Shown in pieces: positions 21,901 through 32,832 of a DNA stretch of 64,000 bases. Position 1 is the first letter of the stretch; every line of letters begins with the position of its first letter. A program made the position numbers and the translations under genes. Origin of the DNA: Drosophila persimilis. Taxonomy: Eukaryota > Arthropoda > Insecta > Diptera > Drosophilidae. Below the pieces are notes generated by a model that worked only from the letters and a program-made list of their open reading frames with translations, had not been told where the DNA came from and made no database searches. Location: positions 3,348,001-3,412,000 of the forward strand of contig NW_020825298.1 of assembly GCF_003286085.1 (NCBI RefSeq), read 5' to 3'.

Positions 21901-24900
21901 AGATAACAAGTCATAGACCTATTTATAGGAACAGTTCTCGCAGCTCATTGAGAACGCTATCATTTTATCAGTCATCAGTATGCAAATGCCTCTTTGCGGA
22001 ACTCTTACAACACATCTGTATGGAAATGTGGAAGCACCCCGAAGGGGGGTCGACGAGGCCAGAGTTCAGGGCCGCGCAGTCGCCCGACTTCTCGGATGGG
22101 AATTCTAATTGCCCTTGTCAACAGTTTTTGGGCCCACTGTAAATCTGTCGGAGCTCTAATAGAGGGACGAGAGCACTTAGTGCACTTAAATGTACCCGCG
22201 ATTCTACGGCAGATCCGGCGAAGCTTTCAACTCACTTTCGTTCGAATGGAATGATCTGCCTCTGACAGGCCACGCCCCGTTTTGGCAGTTTACCCACAGA
22301 TATTGTATATTGTATATTGTACTCGTACGAGTGCGAGTATTTGCCGCGCACTGAGTACTTTTCCCCCATTAATTAAGTAAACCGTTTCCATAGTACAGCC
22401 CAGACGCAGACTAAGCCGCAGGTTGAAATTCCGAAAATCAGTTTGTTTGTACCCGCCAAACTCTTGGGCGAGGGAATCCCGCGGAACGAGTTTTGTGTCG
22501 CTATTCGACCCAGCTCATTAGCATTGCCATGTGAGGTAGATGAGGCTGTGGCCTGTGCTCACGATGATGATAATAATAATGATAATGATGATGAGCGGAT
22601 CAGCGTGTGGCGCTACACATTATAATACTATGTAAATGTAGATTCCCCATAAACCCAAATGAATCACACGCCCACAATTCTGGCTCATGATCGGAGGAGG
22701 TTTTTATATCGAAATCAAAACAAAGCTGGGTTTTTTTTTTGGTGAGCTTCTGTTTCTGCGTTTTTGGGCTCGGTTCCTGATTTCTCTCGCTCACGAATTG
22801 ACGTCAGCCGATGGCCGCCTTTTGTTTTTCGCATTTGATGGTACAATATACTCGTATCCATCTACCGATGCCACATGTCTGTTGTTATTTACACACCAGT
22901 CACAACATCCATCCATAACAATAATTAACAGATACTGCCGTACAATCGTACAGTCGTACACTCAGGAGCAGCTTTATTTGCGTAGCTGCGATGCAAAACA
23001 GAGCCGAGCCACTGCCGGTGTCAGAGTCAAAGCCACCATCAGAGCCAAAGCCAAAGACAGCGCCGAAACCAAAGAGGAAGCGCATGTCTTTAAGCAGCAC
23101 TTGACGACGCAATAATTGTACTGTATTTATGCACAATTCCGCCAGTACTCGTATGTATATTGGCAAACACAAAACTATATTTGCCCAACGGAAACTTCAA
23201 TACCCTAAGATTTGTGTTGCCTTGATGGATATGCCACAGACTGAATGATAAATGCAGTGGCTTCTGTTGATCGATAATGATTGATCAAGTGCGAAATCAT
23301 ATACCTTAAAGTAAAGTGTTTAAAATAGTCTTGGAAATAGGTACGATGGAACAATATTTAAGGAGAGGTCACAGTTCACAGTTGTAATAAATGTTATATT
23401 TATTTCATTTAGTAGTGAATATCCTAATATGTTTTCATTGGTTTCACAAGTTCAACAATATATAAAAAAAAACCCCCAAACAGTCTTGAGTGATAGTGAA
23501 ACCCCTAAGTAGCCTACATTATCAGTTTGGAAATAAACTAGAAAATATATTTTTGCATAGGAATATTTAGATGTGAAAATATAGAAACCCGATCCTAAAT
23601 AAACATTATCTGTTTGAAAGTTTCCGAATAATAAATATTTAAAGAATTGTGCGTAATAAAATGATATTTACGATATCCAATCTCTTTGAAAATTGATAGC
23701 TCTATGGCAGACTTATAAATCATGCGATAAGATACGAAATATAACATTTTCGACAGCAGTTTTTAGTAGATTCGTAGATCATCCGGTTTGAAAAATGCAT
23801 TGTACAGTACAACGGTGGATGGGGATACATATATGTATGTATTTAGCAGGAAGACATAACATATAAAGCCAATGGGGCGGGAGATCTCTCTCACTCTCTT
23901 TCTGTCTTTCTTTCTGGTCTGTCTTCAGGAAGAGTATAAAAATACACACACGAGCTGCGTGCTCTGCGTGCTGCGATCGGCGTGGGGCTGGGGCTGGGGC
24001 TCTTAATAAGTTTTTCAAAAGGTTGGCAAAATACTGTTTAAATATTGTTATTTTCGGACTAATATCCTCCACGTTTTCTGACGCAATTACGGCTGAGGTG
24101 AGAGTGTCCCAAAGCAATTGCCGTGCGACCTTCTCAAATGACAATGGTCCCTCGATTCCATTTCCATCTCCGACTCCTCGTCCGCCCTGCACCCCTGCGC
24201 CCCCGCATAAAACTGCGCCGCGGATTGCAAAGTTGAATGTCAGTCGCAAAAGTGTGCCCCGAATCGAGGGCCTCCTCATGGAACGGCTTTCAAGACGCCG
24301 CCCCCGGGGGGGGGCATGGGCATATGACGGTCAAGGGGATGTTGCCGCTCGTTCTTGCTTTCTAAATAAACATTAATTGCTTATAATATATGCTGTGTGA
24401 TTGTACAATATGCGAGTTGGATACGTGGATACGTAGTATATGTTAGTTTATGGTTGCCCGTCCGTCGTGGTTTCGTCGTCACGAATTGCCGACGCTGAAA
24501 TTGCATTAATTTGGCGAGGGTCGCTTGGGGATCGCTTTGCTTCTGGCTTGGGCTTGGTTCAGGGCTCGGAGTTCTCTTCGGCTTTGGGTGCTGCTCCCTT
24601 TTCGTTTGTCTGGCGAAATTTGAGCTTCCCCAATGCGACGCGACGCGCGACTCTGTAGCGGCGGACTTGAGCTGCACTTGGCACTTGGAGCAACAAAAAA
24701 AATGCGAATTTTTCCCCCTATTAGCATGCCAACGTTAGCGAAAAATTTCCATTCTGCCGGGGACTCGCCCTGTATCGTATATAATGAGTTGGACCGTTAT
24801 ACTTTGAAACCCGAAGGCGGGAGCGCTGGGGAAGTCTGCCGCGCCACGCGCTGAGAGGGCCACTCCCGCCCCGGAGCCCGCTGATAAGATTAGGGCGATT

Positions 24901-27900
24901 GATAAGCGAAGCATTGGCGTAAAAACATTTGTACATGTTTATGGTTTATGGAGAGAGACATGCTCTCTCGCGATTTCCAGCGAATCGAGATGGTGGTTTA
25001 CCTGTATTTGAACCGGACCCGGGGTGCCCGGGTACTTTTCTATTCAGCCTTTTTTCAGCCACCTGCAGCACGTCCCTGTCCATGGTCCGTGGGCCGTGGT
25101 CCCTGTCCTTGTCCGGCGCTCTACCTGTCAAAGAATAAATGATTTGTTATTCAAATGAAATGCGTTCGTTGACGGGTCGACGAGGGTGCTGACGGTTGCC
25201 AAGCTGGTTCTGTCTATCTGTTGTCGTTCCGCTGTCTTTTACGTCAAGCACCCCGCGACGATTACATTTAGTCAATGTACTAGTGTCCGTCCGGTCAATG
25301 CGTCGTATACGTATTGCCGCAGTGTCCGTATCTGTACGTAAGAGTATCGGTGATAATGCGGTGGAAGTGCAGATAGCAGATAGGAGGAGGGAGTGAATGC
25401 ATCAGAGATGTAAGGCTGTAAGTGTATTCCCCCTTGCCGTTTGACTCTGCTCTCTATCTCTCTCTCTATCCCTCTCTGTTTTGCTTTGTTATCGCCTCTC
25501 ACACACACACATACACACAGCCACACTCGCTCTCCGTTCTCCGCTGTTGCCAACTACCGCTAATTTGGTCAGCATCTGACTTTGGTTTTTGGAATTTTGC
25601 TTTGATTTAACCCCCCCTCTCGTAACGTTCATTACGACTCTGTTGGGTGTGCGTGTGTGTGTGTGTGTGTGTATGTGTGTGGTGTCACTGTATGCGAGAG
25701 CTTGGCAAGTTCAGTTCGTTAGCTTTGCTTTGTCATCCGCAATATCACTTTTGCGAGCTCGCTCTCTCGCTGTCTCTCTCTCCCACTGCTGTTTGCTCTG
25801 CTCTTCGTTTACGTACTCTCTCAGAGCTCGGCTATAAAAACGATGCGAACTGTGGCCAGCGCGTTCATTCGATTCCATCCATTCGCTTCGGTCGTGCATG
25901 CCACTTGGTCTTTGGCTTTCCAGAAAAAATCAATTCCGTTTGTCTCAACGGAAGCCCAACTATAAAAGTGCGCTGTATCAAAACAATCGTTATTATTTGG
26001 ATATCAACCCGATGAACACTGAGCAATACATTTACACGAGCTAACTGTCTCCATCGCGTGTGAAAAGTTACTAAAGAAAACAAAAAAAAAAACACTACAA
26101 TAGCCAAAACGGTTACTGTTCATTTACAAGCAATTATAAAAGATAATTTGATTTGTTGTGGCTTACGCAAGGCCAAAACAACAACAACAACCACAGCAAC
26201 AATTATAATTACAAAAAAAAAACACTACAACAACTGCAACCAAAATCCCAATTTGGATTTATTAATAGCGCAGAATAAATAAAAAACAGAACAGCGTTCA
26301 ACAATTCTGTAAAAATACAACAAATGTAAGTATTTCCGTGCCCAAAATAAATCAACAACAACAACAACGAACAGACCCCCCCCCACCCGTCCGCTTCCTC
26401 CGTACATTCATCTCTCGTTTGGATCTGTATCTACATATGTGTCTGTCTGTCTGTCTGTCTATCCGACTGTCTGCCTGTATTTTTGTGTGCGGCTGTGTGA
26501 GTGCCCTTCTATAAATAAATAAAATCAAATTAAATGCAACTAGTTGTGCTGTGGCAAGAGGCAGGGGCCGAGAGTCGGAGCCAGATACATGGCTGCCGCA
26601 TTCGTTCGCTTCGGATAAATTACAGCAATTTTCGTTTTTTTGCGACGTTTCTGTCGCCGCAGCTCTAGCAGGCACGCAAACCCAGGCGAAATTGCAATTA
26701 GCGGGGACTTGAACCAGGTGCACTTGCACCAGAGCATAGGCACAGCACAGGGTCTCGCTTCGACTCGGCCTCTCCTTCTTCCGCCTCTTTCTCTGTTGCA
26801 CAAGCTGCATGTTGGTTGGGTTTTAATTTTAGCCCCCAATCGGCTCTTGATTATACTTTCTCATACGATCCAAAGTTATATATAGAACGGCTGTGCTGTG
26901 CTGTGGATGGCATGGTCGCCGCATAACAACGCAAAATAAATTTATGATGCTGCCAGGCCAGACGCAGATCAGCAGTCATGTGCCTGAGGAGGATTCGCTC
27001 CCAGATACATACATACACACATACGTATAGTATGGATGTTTTTGCAACTTTGCCAAAATCGTGCCAAAACAATGTAGACAAGTTTGTTCTGTATAGTATA
27101 GTGTTCCCATCCCATACCACCCCACAAGAGATCGTGCAATTATCGGTCGGACAGTAATGCCAATTCCATATAATTCGCACATTAATGTTGTTTAATTGTT
27201 CGGCGCCCCCATCCGAAGCAATTAAAACTATAGGAGAGGATGACGCATACGAGACACTGTAGAGATCTGTAGAGCAGCTACACACACGGCCTCCGCTGGC
27301 TGTTTATGGTGCTTTCAACCGGATTTTAGCGGTTATTTACCCCTTCTCCATGCACACTCGTACCCTCCCCTCCGCTGCCCTCCCTCCACTCCTATTTCTC
27401 AATAGTTGTTAATTTTTAAGCCAAGAATGTCGTTCGATTCGTATATGATATACCTATATACAATATATTTGAATGTTTCCAAGAAGTCACAGAGGTACAC
27501 AGAGGCTGCTGTTTGCTGGCTGCTGGGTACAGTTGTGCTTGATTCGAAACTGTCATTGCAAATGCCTCTGACATTTCAAGTATTCGTCGGTGAGGCAGAC
27601 AAGACACCGAACACCGAACACACGCACGCACCTGCACGAAAAGCCCGTTTACCTTCGGGTGTGTGCTGTGTTCGGGGGTATTTACCTGCAGAATGACCCC
27701 CACTCGATCTCACCTTGTTACAATTGATGAACTTTGAATCGAATCGTGTTTTAATTTTGCTCTCCCTTCTTCCCATTGCAGTGCCAACAGCAGCATCCAA
27801 CATGTCTATTGCCAGTGTTCATGGTCCCCAGATCGCCGACATCTGCAGTCCCCTATCGTAAGTATACAAAATATAGACACAAACACACGATCATCATCAA

Positions 27901-29238
27901 AACATTCATATACTCATAGTAGATCCAATGATTCACTTGGAATCGCTGGAATCGTTTCCGTTTCACCGCATTTATTCATTCGTATTTTAGCCAAATTCAT
28001 TGTAAACAATGTCAGGGCTGGGGCTGGGGCTGGGCCCTGGCCAGAGGCCAGAAGCGGTAGCATTCGGAGAAGGCTAATGAAAGGTTGGTCTGGCTACTCA
28101 TTCATGATTTTTGCAATCTTATCATGCCCAGACCCCGGTTAGGGTGCAGAGTACAACTACAACAACAATAATAGCAATACTATTGAAACACCACCTGCAA
28201 TATATATACATATACATATATGTATATTTATATGGCCCCGACTTTGGCCCATTAATGAAAGAGGGCAGTAGCAGTAGCAGTCGCAGTCGCACCTTACGAG
28301 AGAGGTTCGCGAGGTTCGTCTGTATTAGTGCCATTATCTTTTCGGGGCCTGGTCGCTCCTCCTCTTCCCCGAAAACAAAAGCAAAAGCAAGTCGCCGCCG
28401 TGCCGCTCACATGATCGAGCGAAAGTCTCGCCGGCGTCCGTCGTCGTCGTCGTCGTCCGCTGTCGCTGTTGTTGGGTACAGTTTGCCATTTGGTTCAATC
28501 ATCCGCAATCTCTCCGCGTGTCTCTCTCAGTTCCACCACGCTACTCATTATCATAATCACGCCAGCGACAGCGCCACGCCAGTGCCTCCCACTCCTACCG
28601 CCGACCCAACAAGCAAGGTCACGGCTGCCAGCTTTCCACGATTTGTCATCTAATTTTTGTTTTGACTCTGAGCTAATAACGAATTCCCCCCTTTTGTATC
28701 TGTGTCTCTTTTAGGCATCACAATCTCGGTCTGTCCGCGTCGTTGCCAGATCTAGTGGGAAGTCCCCTGGAGATCAGCATGGACAACGTGATGACCATTG
28801 AGGAGTTGCGCCAGCATATGGGCTCCTGCTTCACCTGCGGCGTCTCCTGGACAGATGATCATGTCTCATTGGACTGCAGCGAGTGCGGTGGCTACAGCCT
28901 GGAGCGTCCCTGCCCCCTGTGCGACGGCCAGTGCGGTGTACAGTGGAAGCGAGATTTTGCCATGGTGAGTACCATAGAAATCCTTGGAAAAATGTATGAA
29001 CAGCCAGCTAACAGATTGTTTCTCTCGTTAACAGTCCCATGCCTGCAGTCAAGCGCGCTGGGTGGGCGTGTGCATCAGCTACCCGGAGGCAGTGTCCGGA
29101 GTCCAGCTGCCAGGAGGTGCTGGACCCAGCACTTCGTGTGCTGCCGCTGCGGCGAATCAACTGCGTCTGGCCCAGGAGCTGTGCTCCCGTCTGGAACAAC
29201 TGTCCACCTCATCGGCGAGCAAAAGCGCCCGCACCTAG
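15948..29238 (+). CDS. Pino: Protein pinocchio, long form, 4 coding exons, 271 aa
   Basis: Coding exons are 15948-16233, 27782-27857, 28715-28964 and 29035-29238. The first coding exon begins with its ATG directly after a CAG acceptor. Phases fit at every junction (286+76+250+204 = 272 codons). The N-terminal 95 residues are Ser/Asn/Thr-rich and then acidic ([16 protein letters not shown]). The conserved core lies at about residues 143-217: paired cysteines C159-x-x-C162, C175-x-x-C178, C187-x-x-C190 and C194, then [13 protein letters not shown], which suggests a small zinc-binding fold. This matches the insect protein pinocchio, reported to affect odour responses in Drosophila; its molecular activity is not established. 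The second exon contains an internal ATG at 27802, so transcripts from the downstream promoter would make a shorter protein starting MSIASVHG. The 3' untranslated region runs to a poly(A) signal near 30227. Identification rests on recalled family motifs and on the neighbouring Iris gene. Confidence 0.85.
25648..25680. repeat. TG dinucleotide microsatellite
   Basis: A TG run with a few interruptions, located about 160 bp upstream of the alternative Pino promoter. Confidence 0.9.
25833..26325 (+). promoter_or_regulatory. Alternative TATA promoter and noncoding first exon of Pino
   Basis: TATAAA at 25833-25838 is followed about 33 bp later by an initiator-like TTCATTC, and GGTCGT (a DPE-like match) at 25890-25895. 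A second TATAAA lies at 25961-25966. The transcript would be A-rich and noncoding and ends at a strong donor (GTAAGTATTT) at 26326. Splicing to the acceptor before 27782 would place the ATG at 27802 first, giving a Pino form without the N-terminal exon. GAGA-like CTCTCTC tracts lie just upstream, typical of regulated fly promoters. Confidence 0.5.
26440..26461. repeat. TGTC tetranucleotide repeat
   Basis: About five TGTC units, in the Pino intron just downstream of the alternative first exon. Confidence 0.9.
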
Positions 29239-30232
29239 AGCTGGCCCCCCCGCCACCAGAGTTCCTCCAACAACAGCCAGACTGCAGCACCGCCTCCACA
29301 TAAGCCGCACCCGCACACACTCATTCATCCAGATAGCAGTTAGCTGAAGGCAGCCCCGCGGCTCCAATCCCGTAGTTGGTGCCGTGGATCCACCTCCACA
29401 CACACAAAAACACACACAACCACAAAACAAACAGACACACACACCACACAGTCTCTCACCCGTAATTTAGGGCTTAATTGCTAAGCTTTTTAGTTCTTAG
29501 TTTTTATTGTTGTGTCGCGTTGAGAATTCTCTTTCATTTCATTTATATTCTATGATTATTATTTTTTGTGTTTCGTTCGGTTGCGTTTCGTTTGCTGTTG
29601 CTGGCTGTGTGACTGTGCAAATGATTAGCGAAGTTAGTTCTTTTGTTTAACGCTTTTAATGGCACCACTTTTGTTTGCACACATGACACCAGGCAATTCT
29701 ATCCAGGAAAAGACTTCTTTCTGCGTAGACTTAAGCCAAGTTTTTTGGCAATGCAGTGATAACGGTGATATTAGGCGGCCAGAAAGAATCGTGAACAAAT
29801 AGTGAATTTAATATGATGTAGCAAAAATGTCTAACGATAGCTATAGCTATACCAATACCTATATCTATATCTATCTACAATCTAGGTCGATAGCGATACG
29901 ATAATAATTTTTGTATACTTACACACAGACCGATACAGAACAGACCGACACCGAACAGACCAGACCAGACCCCTTTTGTAACTGTCTAGAGATCGTTGTT
30001 GTTGTTAACAATTAGTTTCGTTATAGTTGTTGCTTTGTGGTTCGAGGCACAAATCAGATCAAAGCAAAACACAAACAAAATATTGATGGTGCATTCCGAA
30101 ACTAAAGAAAGAAATGAATCTTATCTTCCATAATGCATAATGCTCAACAAAGTAACTAAAGGATTGTACGACATATAGTCTCTGTCTCTCTCTATCGCTC
30201 TGTTCAAAGGGGAAAAGCGAAATCGCAATAAA
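29239..30232 (+). other. 3' untranslated region of Pino
   Basis: No coding frame continues after the stop at 29236-29238. The sequence is CA-rich at first and then AT-rich, and it contains repeats of CTATAG/CTATAT (29840-29875). The first convincing AATAAA is at 30227-30232, so the 3' UTR would be about 1 kb. Confidence 0.55.
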
Positions 30233-31385
30233 TGAATAGAATAACAGGATAGGAAAGCTGGACAAAACGCACAAGGAAACAACTAAAAAGCATTACTCAA
30301 AAGTTGAAGATTTTCTGTGAAAATCCATATGACATCTAGAAGTTTACACCTAAATATATACAATACCTATTATATATACCACTATATATGTAAATCTGCA
30401 TAAAATATATACATACATACATATGAATATATTTATATATTTTTAATGTAGAGATATGTTTTGTAAAAGACAAAGGCATATTTTTAAAATTAAAATACTT
30501 AAACTATGCGAAAAATCAACCAACAAATGTGCTCACTCTTTCGGATGTGGTATGCTGGATCCAGATCCACTGTTGTCGGGTCTCGTCTCGCTCTCTCTCT
30601 GTCTCTGGCCGACTATCTATTATCATCTGCTCGAGAATCATGCGATGCTTAACACAGTTGCCATTGTCCAATGACAGGGCGTGATGTCGTCGTCGTCTCG
30701 AGAGTGAGATGTAAGCCGGAATCTAATCAATTTTTATGGCTCAGGCACCACCTGGTGGGCCTACAGCCGCCTACAGTGTTGTCACCTGGAACGCTGGCAT
30801 GCCGCTAAGTCCCACAGCAAATAAACTTAACGCTCTGCGGCTTCCCGCAAAATTATGGTATGATAGCCCCCGTTATAAAGGGTGGGGATTTAGCCTGATT
30901 TCTGGGAATTTATCGCCCTTTGTGCATCATTTAAGGGGAAGAGCTTTCAGATTTCATTCGAAATCCCAAATTGAGAAAGACCACTCTGCCTCCACCGATT
31001 TGTAAGTATTTCTGGTTTGGCTTTAATCGGCTTTACACACTCATAATCGTATAGCCTTGAGGCTCTTTGATGCCATGTCCCACATTGGCTTTATTGTTAT
31101 TATCGTTTCTGGGAATCCAGTTTTATCATTCCCCGAAGAGTTGCTGCCACAGTTATCATCGAGGCAATTACACTCTTAGCTTACATTTCCCTAGCTAATA
31201 ATTAATCAATGATTATGTGTGGTTCTTTTCCTTTACGTACCATTCGATGGAATGACTCTTTGTATTCATAATTTTTTGGGGTTTCCAGGAAGGTTGGGCT
31301 TCTATCAACTTGCATCTTATCTTGGGAAATAACTTGGGGATGTTTCGCACTTCCTATCTAATATCTATAGATATCATTCTTTCGT
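30233..31385. other. Convergent intergenic region, Pino to R7BP-like
   Basis: AT-rich with no supported gene. TTTATT at 31090-31095 reads AATAAA on the minus strand and would end the R7BP-like transcript about 290 bp after its stop. Confidence 0.5.
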
Positions 31386-32485
31386 CTAATAAGTTTTGCC
31401 ATGCGATGAGGTCAGACAACAGCAGAGACTGCGACTACGGCTCCTACAGCTGCGTCTACGCTGGCGAGTATACCAAATGGGTGTGTTGAGGGACACAAAA
31501 CCAGTGCCGGCTGTACTCGTAAGAGAGGATTAGGATTAAGATTAGGATTGATAATCCTCTTGGAAGTACTTACATTTCTTTGTCTGATCCAATTCCACAT
31601 CGAGAGTGGGAGTTGCCTCTGGCAAGGGCATATGGGCTTTAAGCTCATCCAACAACTCGCTCAGCTCTTGGGAATCCTTGGCGATGCTGCAAAGTTCCTC
31701 CTGCTGGAAGTCGGGATTGATTTGCTTGCACAACAAGATCTGACTGATGACATTCCCCAGATTAGAGGGAGCAGTGCGCGAAGGAGCTGTATGGGGGATA
31801 CAATCAGTGAATCAGTGAATGGATCCTTAGAAGAACAGGATCATCTCGCCCACCATAATACTCGGTCATATCGAGGGGCACCAGCTGAATCAGACGATAG
31901 CTCTTGATCAGCTCGTGATGGAACAGCTGGCTCAGATGGTAGAGCAACGTCAGGTGCATCCTCTCGCTGGGACTGCCCAGACAGTGGCGCGGCTGCGGGG
32001 TGATCAGGTGTGCCGTGTGCTTGCAGGCGTCCAAGCAGCTGCGCCTCAGCTTCCGGATCTTCTCGCGCAACTCCGGCGAGTCCCGCGCCTGTCCAATGAA
32101 GATGAGCATCTCCCGAAACTGGGCCACACTGCAGTTTATTTCGGTTATGAGCTGAGAAAAGAAACCATACATAAACTACTCGTTTAATTTGGGATGAGAC
32201 AGAGACTCATACCTTTTGTGGGTCTCGAGAGGGAAGCAACAGCTGCGGCAGATAGATGGACAGTCGATGGGCTATAATCGTGGAGTTTCTGATGGCCAGG
32301 GCAGTGCTGCTGGCCACACTTGCCGCTGGCTTCTCTCCGATGTCCTTTAGGGCTGCCGCCACGAAGACACCTCCGTTAACACCTCCGACATGGGCCATGC
32401 TTGCATGCAGACTGTGGCATCCTCGAAAGTAGGCTATAAAAAGCCAGCGAATGCAACTGCTGCAATGATGTGAGTCCCGTCCCAT
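31386..32485 (-). CDS. RGS7-binding-protein (R7BP)-like membrane anchor, 302 aa
   Basis: Coding exons are 32485-32213, 32151-31854, 31786-31574 and 31510-31386, with consistent phases (909 nt). The R7BP/R9AP family tethers R7-type RGS proteins with Gbeta5 to membranes and so speeds G-protein shut-off, mainly in neurons and photoreceptors. The helical middle (ITEINCSVAQFREMLIFI, then SPELREKIRKLRRSC) fits its three-helix, syntaxin-like bundle. A helix ending in ELLDELKAHMPLP matches the membrane-proximal helix. The last exon encodes SLNTPIWYTRQRRR, a serine/arginine stretch and then LCCCL at residues 290-294, the basic plus palmitoylated-cysteine tail that anchors mammalian R7BP. The start could be Met1 (32485) or Met30 (32398), which has a good context. 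One donor (GTGGGC after 31854) is weaker than the others. The N-terminal 90 residues are not recognisable. Confidence 0.75.
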
Positions 32486-32832
32486 CGCCAGTCTGTATTG
32501 TATGTGTGCTTGTGCTTCACTGTGTCTGTCTTATGTAAGCAATTGCGGTTGTCCTGTCTCTCATTACCTTGTGTCAACACGCCACGGCACGGCTGCTAAA
32601 CAACTACAAGTGAGGGGCACGTAACAAGTGGGGAAAACATACACAGCCTTAGACCCAGCAGCAGCAGCACCAGCCCCAACCCCACAGTTCCACTTTAATC
32701 AGAACCGGTGCCAAGCTAGCAGGAGATGAAGCTATTATGAAAAGCAGCAGAGCAGAAAATTTTAGATTTATGGGTTCTCATTCCACTGAAATAAAATATA
32801 TACAAAATCGCTCATGCACCCAGGTCAGGAAA
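32486..32832. other. Short intergenic region
   Basis: It holds the promoter of the R7BP-like gene and the 3' end of the CFAP70-like gene, both on the minus strand. I see no clear TATA box for the minus strand and no additional gene. Confidence 0.5.

Larger units (their letters stand above)
16234..27781 (+). other. Large intron of Pino (11.5 kb)
   Basis: It contains simple repeats, for example GCCA-type units at 16798-16826, a GATGAT/ATGATG-rich stretch near 22562-22595, a TG run at 25648-25680 and TGTC units at 26440-26461. It also holds an alternative promoter and first exon near 25833-26325. No reading frame inside it has protein-like composition, and I recognise no RNA gene. Its size suggests regulatory content, but I cannot name specific enhancers. 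Confidence 0.65.

Noticed and set aside
24023..24376. 117-codon plus-strand frame with a hydrophobic start, in the Pino intron
   Set aside because: The proline- and arginine-rich middle comes from simple GC-rich repeats. There is no start context, promoter or recognisable domain.
28111..28653. 180-codon frame in the third Pino intron
   Set aside because: It is made of serine, threonine and arginine runs from CAG/GTC repeats and lies between two clear Pino exons that splice in phase.
30736..31005. 89-codon plus-strand frame between Pino and the R7BP-like gene
   Set aside because: No domain or promoter is visible. It lies in a convergent intergenic region and looks like chance.
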